A DNA stretch of 10,557 nucleotides, taken from NCBI GenBank assembly GCA_001600875.1, contig BCLD01000033.1, positions 1-10,557 on the forward strand, written 5' to 3'. The notes under the pieces were generated by a model. It worked only from the letters and a program-made list of their open reading frames with translations, was not told where the DNA came from and ran no database searches. Every line of letters starts with the position of its first letter. The stretch's first letter is position 1. This stretch comes from Solicoccozyma terricola. Lineage: Eukaryota; Basidiomycota; Tremellomycetes; Filobasidiales; Piskurozymaceae. A program made the position numbers and the translations under genes. This document shows positions 1 through 8,037 of this stretch, piece by piece.

Positions 1-14
1 GGGGGCGGACTCAC

Positions 15-420
15 TAGAATGTAGTCATTGGTTCATCGGCACTATTCGATGACGACGAGAACCGGATTTGGGGAAAACGACGAAAGCGTCAACGTCGTAT
101 GGATTTAAGAGAAGAAAACGAAAAACGAAACACGAATGAGGAGCTTGCGACGGAAAAACTTACCTTCGAATTTGGAGTTGTCGAAAGTAGGCCTTTGGAC
201 AATCACATTTCGGACAAACCGCTAAATTGGTAAACAAAAAAAAAAAGGGACAATGATCAGAACGCCAAGTATTGCGTTTCCCAACTCTAGCATTGCGTTG
301 CCCAACTCGGAGATTACCCACCGTCTGTTTTATCGACGTTATCCCATGATCCTTCTCCACCTAGTACGTCATCTACTTCTTTACGCTTAAGGTGGGTTCT
401 GGATGTTATCTGTGAGAGAA

Positions 421-466
<46 letters not shown>

Positions 467-747
467 AAGGGGAGATGGGACGGGTGAAGGGACGGGTAAG
501 TAGGGTTGTTCGACGTGGTCACGGGTAGGGGTAGGGTGAGGAGATCCAAAACCCCCCTCTCACCTGCTTCTTGATATCGAACTTGTATGGACATGAATTA
601 CATTGCCTGTTCGAGTTGGTGTCGCCGTAAATCAGCGTTCTATACCACGCCCACGCCCACGCCCACCCCCTGGTCGACTCACCAGAAGTTCCTTCCCTCT
701 GGACAAGCTATGACGAGTGTGTTTGCGCAGTATGGACAGAATAACAT
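15..747 (-). CDS. RPC11: DNA-directed RNA polymerase III subunit C11 (RPC11/POLR3K), 3' end off window
   Basis: RPC11 is a small Pol III subunit that drives RNA 3' cleavage and assists termination and reinitiation in the nucleus. Exons on the minus strand: 747-683, 606-564, 409-322, 221-164 and 41-15, with GT donors and AG acceptors and phases 2,0,1,2,2. The joined frame starts MLFCPYC and carries a first zinc ribbon (C4, C7, C24, C27; CNSCPYKF). A linker at about 44-65 reads KRKEVDDVLGG then SWDNVDKTD. The second, TFIIS-like ribbon starts at C68-P-K-C71 and continues AYFRQLQIR then SADEPMTTFY, with acidic D87-E88 at the catalytic hairpin. Ninety-three codons plus 2 nt are visible. The family is about 110 aa, so the last exon with the final Cys pair lies left of base 1, after the GTGAGT donor at 14-9. 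The gene is divergent from RNase H2B. Family identity is confident: the linker and second ribbon are diagnostic of C11 rather than RPB9 or TFIIS. Confidence 0.95.
271..308. repeat. 21-bp tandem duplication inside RPC11 intron 3
   Basis: The 17-mer ATTGCGTTTCCCAACTC at 271-287 recurs with one mismatch at 292-308, a period of 21. It lies wholly within the third RPC11 intron (222-321), which also has an 11-nt A-run on the plus strand at 236-246. That run is a U-rich polypyrimidine tract on the sense strand, just before the acceptor. Confidence 0.85.
421..462. repeat. 42-nt poly-G tract in RPC11 intron 2
   Basis: There are 42 uninterrupted Gs on the plus strand. In RPC11 sense this is a C42 tract lying 11 nt upstream of the intron 2 exon boundary (sense end ...TTCTCTCACAG). 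The same intron has a G6 block right after its donor (plus-strand C at 552-557). The true length is uncertain because runs this long are prone to sequencing error. Confidence 0.9.
648..673 (-). other. G-quadruplex-capable repeat at the RPC11 intron 1 donor
   Basis: On the minus strand a G5 block is followed by three GGGCGT-type repeats, shortly after the intron 1 donor at 682-681. The four G-runs of at least three, with 1-3 nt loops, fit the standard G4 pattern in the nascent RNA. Folding is inferred. Confidence 0.6.
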
Positions 748-752
748 TGTGT

Positions 753-788
753 GGATGGTGTACGGTGTCGATGGATGGTGTACGGTGT
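753..788. repeat. 16-bp direct repeat, period 20
   Basis: GGATGGTGTACGGTGT occurs twice without mismatch (753-768, 773-788), just upstream of the RPC11 ATG. This probably corresponds to its 5' UTR or core promoter. Confidence 0.85.
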
Positions 789-830
789 GTTGACGGTGTG
801 TTGACTGTGGTGGTGTTGTGAAATGTTGAG

Positions 831-838
831 TCACGTGA
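831..838. promoter_or_regulatory. TCACGTGA palindromic E-box
   Basis: This perfect 8-bp palindrome lies 84 nt from the RPC11 ATG and 90 nt from the RNase H2B ATG. Read in the RPC11 direction, the extended site is AATCACGTGA, identical to the site upstream of BRX1. CACGTG is the core of Cbf1-type bHLH sites in fungi. The actual binder is unknown. Confidence 0.65.
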
Positions 839-863
839 TTTAATTATTCAGAACAGCAGGTCA

Positions 864-870
864 GTCGCGT
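864..870 (-). promoter_or_regulatory. ACGCGAC, MCB-like element
   Basis: ACGCGAC on the minus strand, 58 nt before the RNase H2B ATG. ACGCG is the core of MBF (Swi6-dependent) G1/S sites in yeasts. The same heptamer occurs between CDT1 and PSF2. The core is short enough to occur by chance, so this is tentative. Confidence 0.35.
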
Positions 871-927
871 CCACACAGTCCATAGATGGGATAGATGGGA
901 CAGGGGTATCCATATCAACCACAGATC

Positions 928-3622
928 ATGCAGCAACAAACATCCCCATCCCCCAAGTATCTAGCGGTACTCCCACACGGTGAGTACCGGGTTCCCCGTT
1001 CTTATTGACCCCATTCACACAATCCTCACTCATTCATCCGTCCTCGTCGGGTCGTATAGCACACATCGTAGGAGAACAACATGATTTCTTAAGACTGCCT
1101 CATCCTAGAACAGGTATGTGGTGTTGTTGTTTCTCCCCCTTTGCTAGTCTACCGATTGTAGAATACTAGCATACCGTTCTAATACGCGTTACTTTCTCGT
1201 GTTGTGTTGTTTTGGAATTAATAGGTACTCCAAGTTTGTATCTTCCCCGAATCATTGAAAACCCTAGCGTGGAGAAGGACGAGGATAAAGATAAAGATGA
1301 AGATGAGACACGAACAGGGTTGGAAAAAACATCGTCGTCGTCATCGTCATCGTCGTCGTTACAGATTTTAGAAGTTCAGAAAATTCAACCGGATAAAAGT
1401 AGAAGTTGGTTTTTAGATGATGAGGTTTTACAAGGTGGGTTCGCAGCGGGAGGAGGAGGAGGGGGGGAGGGGCGGGGGAGGAGGGGCGAGGGGAGAGAGA
1501 AGGGGGGAATGGTGAGAGAGCGGAGCGAGCAATGATTTCTTCCTTCTTTGCGAGTGAAGCGAGTGCTTAATTGGTTAGACGAGCACAGAGCGTATTCTTT
1601 CTTTGCGAATGAAGGGGAGCGATGATCTCTTTCCTTCTTCGCGAGTGAAGCGAGGCGCTCAACTCTTCGCGGAGCGAAGACTGATGTTTTCTGTCAACGT
1701 AGTGAGGAATACTCTCTGCGGTGAGCACAACGAGCGTGAGCGAATCATTTGCGTGACCGTAGTTATATTCTGCGTAGACGTAGTGAGCAATACTCTGCGT
1801 GAAGGCAATGAGCAATACTCTCTGCGCCGGGCTAGCGAGCAATACTCTGCATGAACTCACTGAGCAATACTACTGCGCGAGCGTGAGCGAATCTTTTACG
1901 TGACCGTAGTGGAGCAAACCTTTTTCTGCGCGAGCATAGAGAGCGAATCATCTTGCGTGAACGTTCGGAGCAAAACGTTTCTGCGGCGAGCATAGCGGGT
2001 AGTACTCTGCGGTGAACGCACGGAGCAATATTCTGCGCGAATGTAGTGAGCAAAACACAACAGTGCATGAACGTGGCGAGCAATAATCTCTGCGCGAGGT
2101 TAGCGAGCAATACACTGCATGAGCGTAGTGAGCAAAACTCTCTGCCGCAAACATAGAGAGCGAATCATCTGCGTGAACGTGATGAGGAATATGCGCTGCC
2201 GGCGAGCATAGTGAGCAATTATCTCCACTCTCTTCCATTGAGGGGAGTGAGTCAATACCCTTCACTCGCGGGGGGTGAGAAATTCTTTCCATCTCTCTTC
2301 GCGAGGGTCTTCACGACGCAATACTGTTTTTTCCTTTATCTTCCGAATCCCTCTCCGACCTTGCATGGGATCTCCAATAGCTGACGCCGGGGGGATGTAT
2401 GATACAGATGGCGGACTACTAGTCTTCACACCTATCGATCCTCTCTTCCTATTGATTCCCATACTAGTCTCGTTACTCTCCCCGTCTGTCTCAAGTACCA
2501 ACCCCCCGACCACCTCCTCAACTCCTCTCGTAGATCGTGTTTCAAATACTCGTTACCTACCAGTCGACGATCTCATCTACGAAGCATCTCTATCTACGTC
2601 TTTCGGGAAATTGGCGAAACCATTCACAGCAAAAGCAGTGAAATCGGACGGTCGTAGAGGTCGATATGTCGATGAAGATGTGGATGATGATGATGAACGA
2701 CGAGAGGAATCAGGGGTGGAAAGTGTGGTGAATGAGGATGTTTTGAAACTTTGTAATGGAGTTGGGATAAAGGACAAGTTGCGAGGGTTATGTGAATCGC
2801 AAAGTAGGTGTTTTCGTTTTATTTCTTCGTGCAAAGGTATGCGGGGGGTGATTAGATCCGGGTTTATTGATTGTTTTATTTTTCTTGATGTTTTCCAGCC
2901 ATTGCATCTGAACAATATTATCGACCTTCTCCATCTCTAATTCTCCAACAACTTCGACGGAAAGTAGACCATTTATCTTCCGAACGGATATTTGACAAGT
3001 TTGAATCGTTGAAAAAACAATTAGCTAGGGAAGGGTTGGGAGATGATGTTGAAGAGGTTCAAGTCGGGAGTGTGATAGTGAATGAAAAGGATGAGAAAAC
3101 GGCCAAATCGGAAGAGAGGATACTGATCGAACGACAAGCAAGGATTAAACTCGCCTGTGAAATTGTCGGTCAATATTTACCATACGAGGTCTTACTCTTT
3201 CTCGTTGCTTCATACGAGTGAGTTTTCCTTTCACACCGCTGGAAAGCGTCCTCACAAACTCTCCCTCTGTCTCCCACTCAGTTTTACAGCACTAGACGAA
3301 CACCTCTCCATTCAAGCTTCTATTGCATTCTCATCATCAGCGACGAGTAGAATGGACAGCATGTCGGAGATGGAATCGATGGAGGATTCAGGTGGTGGCG
3401 GGATGACGAAGGTTATTCCTGGTACGAAGAGGAAAGCGGGAGGTCAAGGGAGTAGAGGCGTCGAGGTGGGTTCCTCCATTTTACCCATTGTCACGTACTC
3501 GCCAGAGTTTGAAAGTATTGACCACCTTTCTTTGATTTGAACAGATGTTGAAAAAAGTCAATACGACAAAGATGATGAAATTGACGAGTTTCTTTCAGAA
3601 AAAGGTGGTGGAGAAAAAGTAG
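928..3622 (+). CDS. RNH202: Ribonuclease H2 subunit B
   Basis: This is the non-catalytic B subunit of the nuclear RNase H2 trimer, which removes ribonucleotides and RNA:DNA hybrids. Exons: 928-979, 1072-1113, 1225-1434, 2408-2803, 2899-3217, 3282-3465 and 3545-3622; 1281 nt, 426 aa, all phases consistent. The N-terminal part has FLRLPHPRTG then TPSLYLP (about 23-39). An acidic-plus-polySer insert spans about 48-76, then LQILEVQ, SRSWF (90-94) and DGGLLVFTPIDPLFLL (102-117), the triple-barrel hallmark matching human RNASEH2B. The helical C-terminal domain includes SEQYYRPSPSLIL and ACEIVGQYLPYEVLLFL. The last 78-nt exon holds a PIP box, MMKLTSFF (411-418), followed by basic residues. Exon 4 was started at 2408 rather than 2381: it joins Q101 directly to DGGLL and has a CTGAC branch site 23 nt upstream. 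The first ATG is the least certain point. Confidence 0.93.
1435..2407 (+). other. Oversized (973-nt) third intron of RNase H2B
   Basis: The donor is GTGGGT at 1435, the branch candidate CTGAC is at 2381-2385, and the acceptor ...ATACAG ends at 2407. Other introns in the window run 76-154 nt. Content in order: a G/purine-rich block (1447-1511), a stretch related to the array with GCGAGTGAAG at 1550-1559 and 1641-1650, the tandem array (about 1700-2222), then a pyrimidine-rich part with the inverted copy CTTCACTCGC at 2260-2269. Open frames cross it in both directions but match no family and carry the repeat bias, so I read it as non-coding. Confidence 0.85.
1700..2222. repeat. Degenerate tandem array (minisatellite), about 20 units of 21-33 nt
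   Basis: Hand alignment gives about 20 consecutive units, most of 25-29 nt. Each unit begins GTAG or ATAG, centres on GTGAGCAATACTCTGCG and ends TGAAC or CGAGC. Divergence is high: for example TGAGCAATACTCTGCGTGAA near 1782-1802, and GCGAGCAATACACTGCATGA near 2104-2123. Some neighbours repeat as pairs (a GTAGTG..GAGCAAA unit followed by an ATAGAGAGCGAATCATCT unit, near 1910-1960 and 2125-2180), suggesting higher-order duplication. Unit borders are approximate. Confidence 0.85.
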
Positions 3623-3856
3623 ATGAGGTAGGGGTGGGGAGTGAGATGGCTGAGATGTTTTAGTCCTTTGCATGTGTTGTAATAACGCGTGTTGATGATG
3701 ACGAGATTGCGACATGACTGACTGACTACCGCGTCACTCCATACGACGGACGTCTCAGCATGTCAATCGTACTATCACACCCGTCCGATCACCGTTGGCA
3801 GCACATCCATGTGATAATCGGCATATGATACACCTCTCCACCTCTCCGAAAAAAGA
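3623..3856. other. Convergent 3' spacer between RNase H2B and BRX1
   Basis: 234 nt between two stop codons on opposite strands. It must contain both transcript 3' ends. A TGACTGACTGACT short repeat lies near 3715-3727. No gene or canonical AATAAA was recognised. Confidence 0.7.
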
Positions 3857-5327
3857 CTAGGCAAACACCTTCCCAACCGCCAATTCATCCTCGCCAACTT
3901 CCTCCTTCTGTCTAATCCTCCTATCTTCCCTCTCTGCTTGATTGTCCTTTCTGGAACGGTATTTGGAACCTTGTGCACGTTTGACGGAGGCACGGGTAGC
4001 AGCTGGGGATATGAATTCTGTAGGGTGATGATGCCAAGTGGCGGGGGCGGGGAGGGGGGGGGGGGGGTCAGTCGATTGCATTTGGTGGAGAGAACAAAAC
4101 GAGGCGAGGTAAGAAAAAACTCACCTGGGTTTTCAAATACGGTTGGACCACCGAATGATCCTTCAAAGATCCTGATCGGGGTAAGAACGAATCTAGGTCC
4201 AATCTCAACGAGAGATGTTTGAGGTGGACCTGCAGGTTGAAGTGGGTCTTTCTCGATGATCTGTAAGTGAGATGAGGGTGGGTCGGTGAGTCGTTGGAAT
4301 GAAATGAATTTGTTTAAACGACGTATGCGACGTGCGACCCGACGACTCACTTGGTAGTTTCGGAACCAGATCTTGTTATCGAGAAGGGAGAAGGTAAGGA
4401 TATGATCGATGAATGGTTTGAGTTTTCTAGATGTTTTAGGGACGGAGAATGCCTGGAAGAAGGGGGGNGGGGGGGGGGGGGGGGGGGGGGAGGGGGTTGG
4501 CATTGTTGGATAGGTCGTCGTCAGTTGCTCGTTCATCCCTCTGTGTGTAGTATTGAACCCCCCAGCTCCGCGCATCCACCACTTCCCACTCACATGCGTC
4601 AACATCTCCTTCATCAAACTACTCCACTCGTCATCTCCCCAACCACCATCAAAGCATACAATCCCTCTACTCCCCTTCAAGCAATTACCCGTCATCTTCA
4701 ATTCATCCATGGTGTGAACGTTTTGAACGTGACATTTTGCAGATGGACCATTTGGAGAACGAGATATCCAGAGGTATAGATCTTCATGTCGACGAGCTTC
4801 AAAGTAGAGGGTGTTGTTGCATGAATGGAGGTCGGCGAGTTCGTTTAACAGATGAAGAGCGGATTTGGAGTCGAGTTTGGCATCTGCAGGGGGGGGAAGA
4901 GCAATACCGTCAGTTCTTTCGACCGGGGTTCATGAACAGTCACACCTGCTATCGAAATCAAAAGACACAACGACCACTCACCCTTCTTGACATGAGGCAG
5001 TAAAGCTTCCAAATCCAACATCAAGTGTCTCATCCTCTGTGTCGTCCCTCTCGATGACAACATCAAGACCTTATCCTTTCTACGTTTCGGTCCATCCTCT
5101 TTGGATGCATCTCCCGTCTTGTCAGTCACCACCTTGACCTTCTTTGCTGGTCGTGTGGTGGTGTCCTCCATATCGACGTCCTCTCCGTCTGAATCTTGGC
5201 CGGCGCTGACCTCTGCATCGCTCTGTGGTTGTGCGTCCTCGACTGATCCTGCGATGTCTGCTGCGGGAAGCTGGGAAGCACGGGCCTTTCCCTTGCCCTT
5301 GGTAGTGGTCTTGAACAGGGATGACAT
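3857..5327 (-). CDS. BRX1: Ribosome biogenesis protein BRX1 (Brix domain)
   Basis: BRX1 is a nucleolar assembly factor for the 60S subunit that binds pre-rRNA, partnering Ebp2 in yeast. Exons on the minus strand: 5327-4982, 4883-4594, 4452-4351, 4260-4125 and 4017-3857; 1035 nt, 344 aa. The N-terminus (1-86) is Lys-rich, then acidic, with a PAKKVKV stretch like a nuclear signal. The Brix domain starts VLMLSSRG (87-94), followed by MRHLMLDLEALLPH. Family blocks follow: LYFEARRHEDLYLW, PNGPSAKCHVQNVHTMDELK, TGNCLKGSRGIV, KPFIDHILTFSLLDNKIWFR and LVEIGPRFVLTPIRIFEGSFGG. The basic tail has KYRSRKDNQAERE and ends KVFA. Length is close to yeast (291) and human (353). The 3' end converges on RNase H2B, and the gene lies downstream of CDT1 on the same strand but with its own promoter. 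Confidence 0.97.
4054..4067. repeat. 14-nt poly-G tract in BRX1 intron 4
   Basis: Poly-C on the BRX1 sense strand, following a GACTGAC branch-like motif and followed by further C blocks before the acceptor ...CCCTACAG (intron 4018-4124). Confidence 0.85.
4462..4496. repeat. Poly-G tract with an N in BRX1 intron 2
   Basis: G6, N at 4468, G22, A, G5 on the plus strand. In BRX1 sense it is a C-tract beginning about 10 nt before the intron 2 exon boundary (4453/4452). The N means the base was not resolved, so the tract length is uncertain. Confidence 0.9.
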
Positions 5328-5514
5328 GGTGGTTGATGGAGTGAGTGGTGGATGGAAGAAATATGTGAACCGCCGTTGGTTTCAACTTGCCAACTTTTTC
5401 AAAATCACGTGATTCAATCTACGGGGGACCACCGCACCGTATAGTTATATAGTTATACCTCGTACAATGATCACCTGCCATCCCCTGCCAACCAACACCA
5501 TCCCCCCCCGCATA
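5328..5514 (-). promoter_or_regulatory. BRX1 upstream region and CDT1 3' end
   Basis: 187 nt separate the CDT1 stop from the BRX1 start on the same strand. It contains the E-box palindrome at 5405-5412 and an AT-rich doublet of TATAGTTA at about 5440-5455 (TATAAC on the minus strand), which could serve either CDT1 3'-end formation or BRX1 initiation. Confidence 0.6.
5405..5412. promoter_or_regulatory. TCACGTGA palindromic E-box upstream of BRX1
   Basis: The octamer sits in a 12-bp perfect palindrome, AATCACGTGATT (5403-5414), 78 nt before the BRX1 ATG. It shares AATCACGTGA, at similar distance and in the same orientation, with the RPC11 promoter. Confidence 0.65.
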
Positions 5515-8037
5515 TCACTCGCCCAACTCCCGCCGTATCCGCTCCCTCACCTCGCGTAGCCCACCTCTTACCACCTTTCCAGGCGAACGAGGCCCGATCA
5601 GCTCCCTACCACCGGGACTCACGCTCACACTCTCCACGTGCTGAGAACCAGGACAAGGCATCTCGAGCCATTCTTGGCGGGCGACAGTACGCGGGACGAG
5701 GAAGAAGGGACATAGTTGAGTGAGAAGTAGGAGAGAATCTCGTGCTTCGGCTGTCGGTTGTAGGTGGATGGGTTGGGTTAGGAGGAGGAGGGGCTCGGGG
5801 GGAGAACATCTCCCTCGCACGTTCTCTCACACTCACCCGATGAGATTGGTGATTTCGAACTTTTCACGACGATTTCAGAAACTTCACTCATTGGGAATGC
5901 TCTCCGTCTTGCTCGAGGTGATAAACCAGGACTACCCGTTCCCGAGGTGGGAGTTGACATGGAGAATAACCTGAATGGGGTGGTAGACGTGGGTGGGGTG
6001 GGGTGGGGGTTGGGGGGGGGGGGTTCAGTTTCTTTTTTTTTCTTTTCTTCATCGGCTCGACGGATCAAAACCCGCAACTCACATCCATACACTCTCTGCA
6101 ACGCCTTCAAGTCTAGACAATGTACTTCTCCGCTTCAACACATTCTTAGCTTCAGCCGAAGAGACGTTATGTAATGCCGCTCGTCCAGCGGTAGACGGTA
6201 AGGTGATATTATTCGATCGTGCTTTGATCTGTGAGTGTGGTGAGAACAACACCGCCGTATCCCCGATTTAGTATGGGTGGGTGCGCGACGGAAAAAGCCA
6301 AACCTTGCCCCCCACGACAACTCACTCGCTCGTACAACGCCTGTCTACGTTCTTCCACGCTACCGGGTTTCGCAGGACCTTTCAAACCAATCGGTTTCCC
6401 CAACGCGACAACAGGACCAAACACGTCTTCCTCAACGTCATGTGATGGCGGCTTACCGTCGCCACCCCCGCCGCCGACGACCGATTTGAATACTACTTTT
6501 TGCGTTTCAGATGAAAGTGTGAATGCAGGTAAGAGATTCCCGGATGATTGTGGAAGTGGAATTAAATCAGCGAGTGGAATAGGAGGGATGGTTTGATTTT
6601 CTGAATTGGTTTTTGGTGTTTTCGTTGGTGTCGGGAGACCAGTCTGTGGTGAAAATCCCCCCGATGTACATTGTATTAGTACGAGGAACCCTCCCGCCGA
6701 ACTCTTCCGCCGAACTCCTCCGTGGAACTCCTCCCCCCCCTCCCCTTCCTTTTCCCCCCGGCCCACTCACCTCCCGACCACCTCCCCAAATCCTTACCCA
6801 CTTCCACAACTTTCCCTCCAAATCTCTACTTTTCCCATCCGCACTCCACCTCCCTACCGCACCTACCGCCGCACAACTTCCAACTCCTAATGATCCAATC
6901 AATGTATTACCAGCTGATAATACCTCTGATTGTTTGAGATTTAAACGGATTGAGATACCGTATGTGTGAATTCGACGATTGGAGGAGTCTAGTGCTCGAG
7001 TTGGAGTAAGGATGTATGGTGAGTTTGTGGGATCGTGGGTGGTGGTGGTGGCGTGGGTGGTGGTGGTGTTCGACGGGGTGGTGGTGGTGTTTGACGTATT
7101 CGATTTGATATCCGATTGTTCAGAGACGATGAATGGATTATCGATCATATTTCCCAATGTATTCCCTCCAATTAACCCGCCGGTATCAACGCCGCCATCA
7201 TCCCCTTCCATCCCCATCCCCATCCATTCGATCCCTTCCTTCCCCCCATTCCATTCCCATAACCAAATCAATCTTCTCAATTCATTTAATCCAAATTTTT
7301 TACCTGATATCTTTTCAACTCCATCTTTAATACCAAGAAACGTAGTAACATTTTCCAATACGATTTGTTGAAACCCTTCGCCGTGTCCAACACCATCACC
7401 ATCACCGTCTCCACCGTCTCCATCGCCATCGTCGTGTGATTTCGTAGGTATACGAGGTAAGATGGGTGGATGAGTAGCAAGATGAAGAGAAATAGAGAGA
7501 TCGAATGCTTTTGCGAGTATGAGGATTGTATTTAAATGTGTAGGTAGGTTGGGTGGTATGTTGGGAACAACGGTATCGACATTGAAAGATGTAGATGATT
7601 TACGATGTGATGGTGTTCGAGGTGGAGTTTGAAGTGGAAGTGGAACATTTGTATTTGTGAAAATCGGTTTGGATGGAGGAGGAGTTGGATATGATTTTAG
7701 TGCGTTGCTGTTGGTTGGTTTGCAAGGTGTTATTCGTGATGATGATGAGGGAGTTGGGAGACTGAGGTGGGGTAGGGGGTGGGAGCGGGGTAGTTGGACG
7801 ACATCGTCAGTTCTTTACGATCCAACAAACGATCAGAACGAAAAAAGTACCAAAAGGGGTCACTTTCACTTACCTATCCCTCGCTCTTTTCGAAACTGAC
7901 CATGCTGACGCCGACGACGCCGACGCCGACGACGACGACGACACAAGATATGGTGATTTATTACCTCCTTTCTCATCGGTAAGTGGTGGTGAAGGAGGTC
8001 GAATTGCGGATCGTTTTTGAGGGGTGATTGAGGACAT
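5515..8037 (-). CDS. CDT1: DNA replication licensing factor CDT1
   Basis: CDT1 loads MCM2-7 onto ORC/Cdc6-marked origins in G1. Exons on the minus strand: 8037-7874, 7761-6771, 6643-6326, 6228-6083, 5970-5837 and 5750-5515; 1989 nt, 662 aa, phases consistent. The N-terminus (1-120) is Ser/Pro-rich with many S/T-P sites. A winged-helix region like the geminin-binding domain runs from about 124 ([20 protein letters not shown]) through [15 protein letters not shown] to [20 protein letters not shown]. It is interrupted by Gly/Asp and Thr/Asn low-complexity inserts. The C-terminal winged helix (about 500-610) reads [21 protein letters not shown] and [15 protein letters not shown], resembling human CDT1's LLLLSELLPDW region. 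Divergent from PSF2. Uncertain points: the start (the frame is open upstream) and the exon 2 donor, where GTAAGG at 6797 would shorten the product by 9 residues in frame. Assignment rests on remembered family sequence. Confidence 0.87.
6012..6023. repeat. 12-nt poly-G tract in CDT1 intron 4
   Basis: C12 on the sense strand, followed by CCCCA repeats, upstream of the acceptor ...CCCATTCAG (intron 5971-6082). Confidence 0.85.

Larger units (their letters stand above)
748..927. promoter_or_regulatory. Bidirectional promoter between RPC11 and RNase H2B
   Basis: Only 180 nt separate the two start codons. The spacer holds a 16-bp direct repeat (GGATGGTGTACGGTGT at 753-768 and 773-788; its left edge reaches close to the RPC11 start), a GTGTTGAC doublet near 786-803, the E-box octamer at 831-838, an AT-rich stretch just after it (about 838-850), and an ACGCGAC heptamer on the minus strand at 864-870. 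No clear TATA box is seen. Shared promoter function is inferred from the spacing. Confidence 0.75.

Noticed and set aside
18..233. Plus-strand open frame of about 71 codons with basic residues
   Set aside because: It is antisense to RPC11 exons 4-5, where the minus strand reads the diagnostic zinc ribbon and SADEPMTTF with proper splice sites.
160..360. Minus-strand 66-codon frame as a free-standing small zinc protein
   Set aside because: It is RPC11 exon 3, intron 3 and exon 4 read through; removing the intron restores the C11 sequence.
421..462. Poly-G tract as a telomere or scaffold gap
   Set aside because: It lies inside an intron whose flanking exons join in phase, so the locus is continuous; only the tract length is doubtful.
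587..793. Plus-strand frame with Thr-Pro repeats
   Set aside because: It lies antisense to RPC11 exons 1-2; the repeats reflect the GGGCGT repeat of intron 1.
1700..2222. CRISPR-like array
   Set aside because: Units are diverged, of uneven length, with no constant repeat plus unique spacer pattern, and they sit in a eukaryotic intron.
1567..2292. Several overlapping open frames on both strands, 83-114 codons
   Set aside because: All lie in the repeat array of the RNase H2B intron, show repeat-derived composition and no domain.
2381..2407. Acceptor AATAG at 2380 for RNase H2B exon 4
   Set aside because: In frame and possible, but it inserts nine residues before the conserved DGGLL and destroys the CTGAC branch site that suits the acceptor at 2407.
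3775..4710. A single 311-codon minus-strand gene
   Set aside because: It reads through three BRX1 introns and past the real TAG at 3859-3857; only the exon parts match the Brix family.
5635..5640. Third CACGTG core as a regulatory site
   Set aside because: It lies in the last CDT1 coding exon (codons for Gln-His-Val) and lacks the flanking T and A of the octamer.
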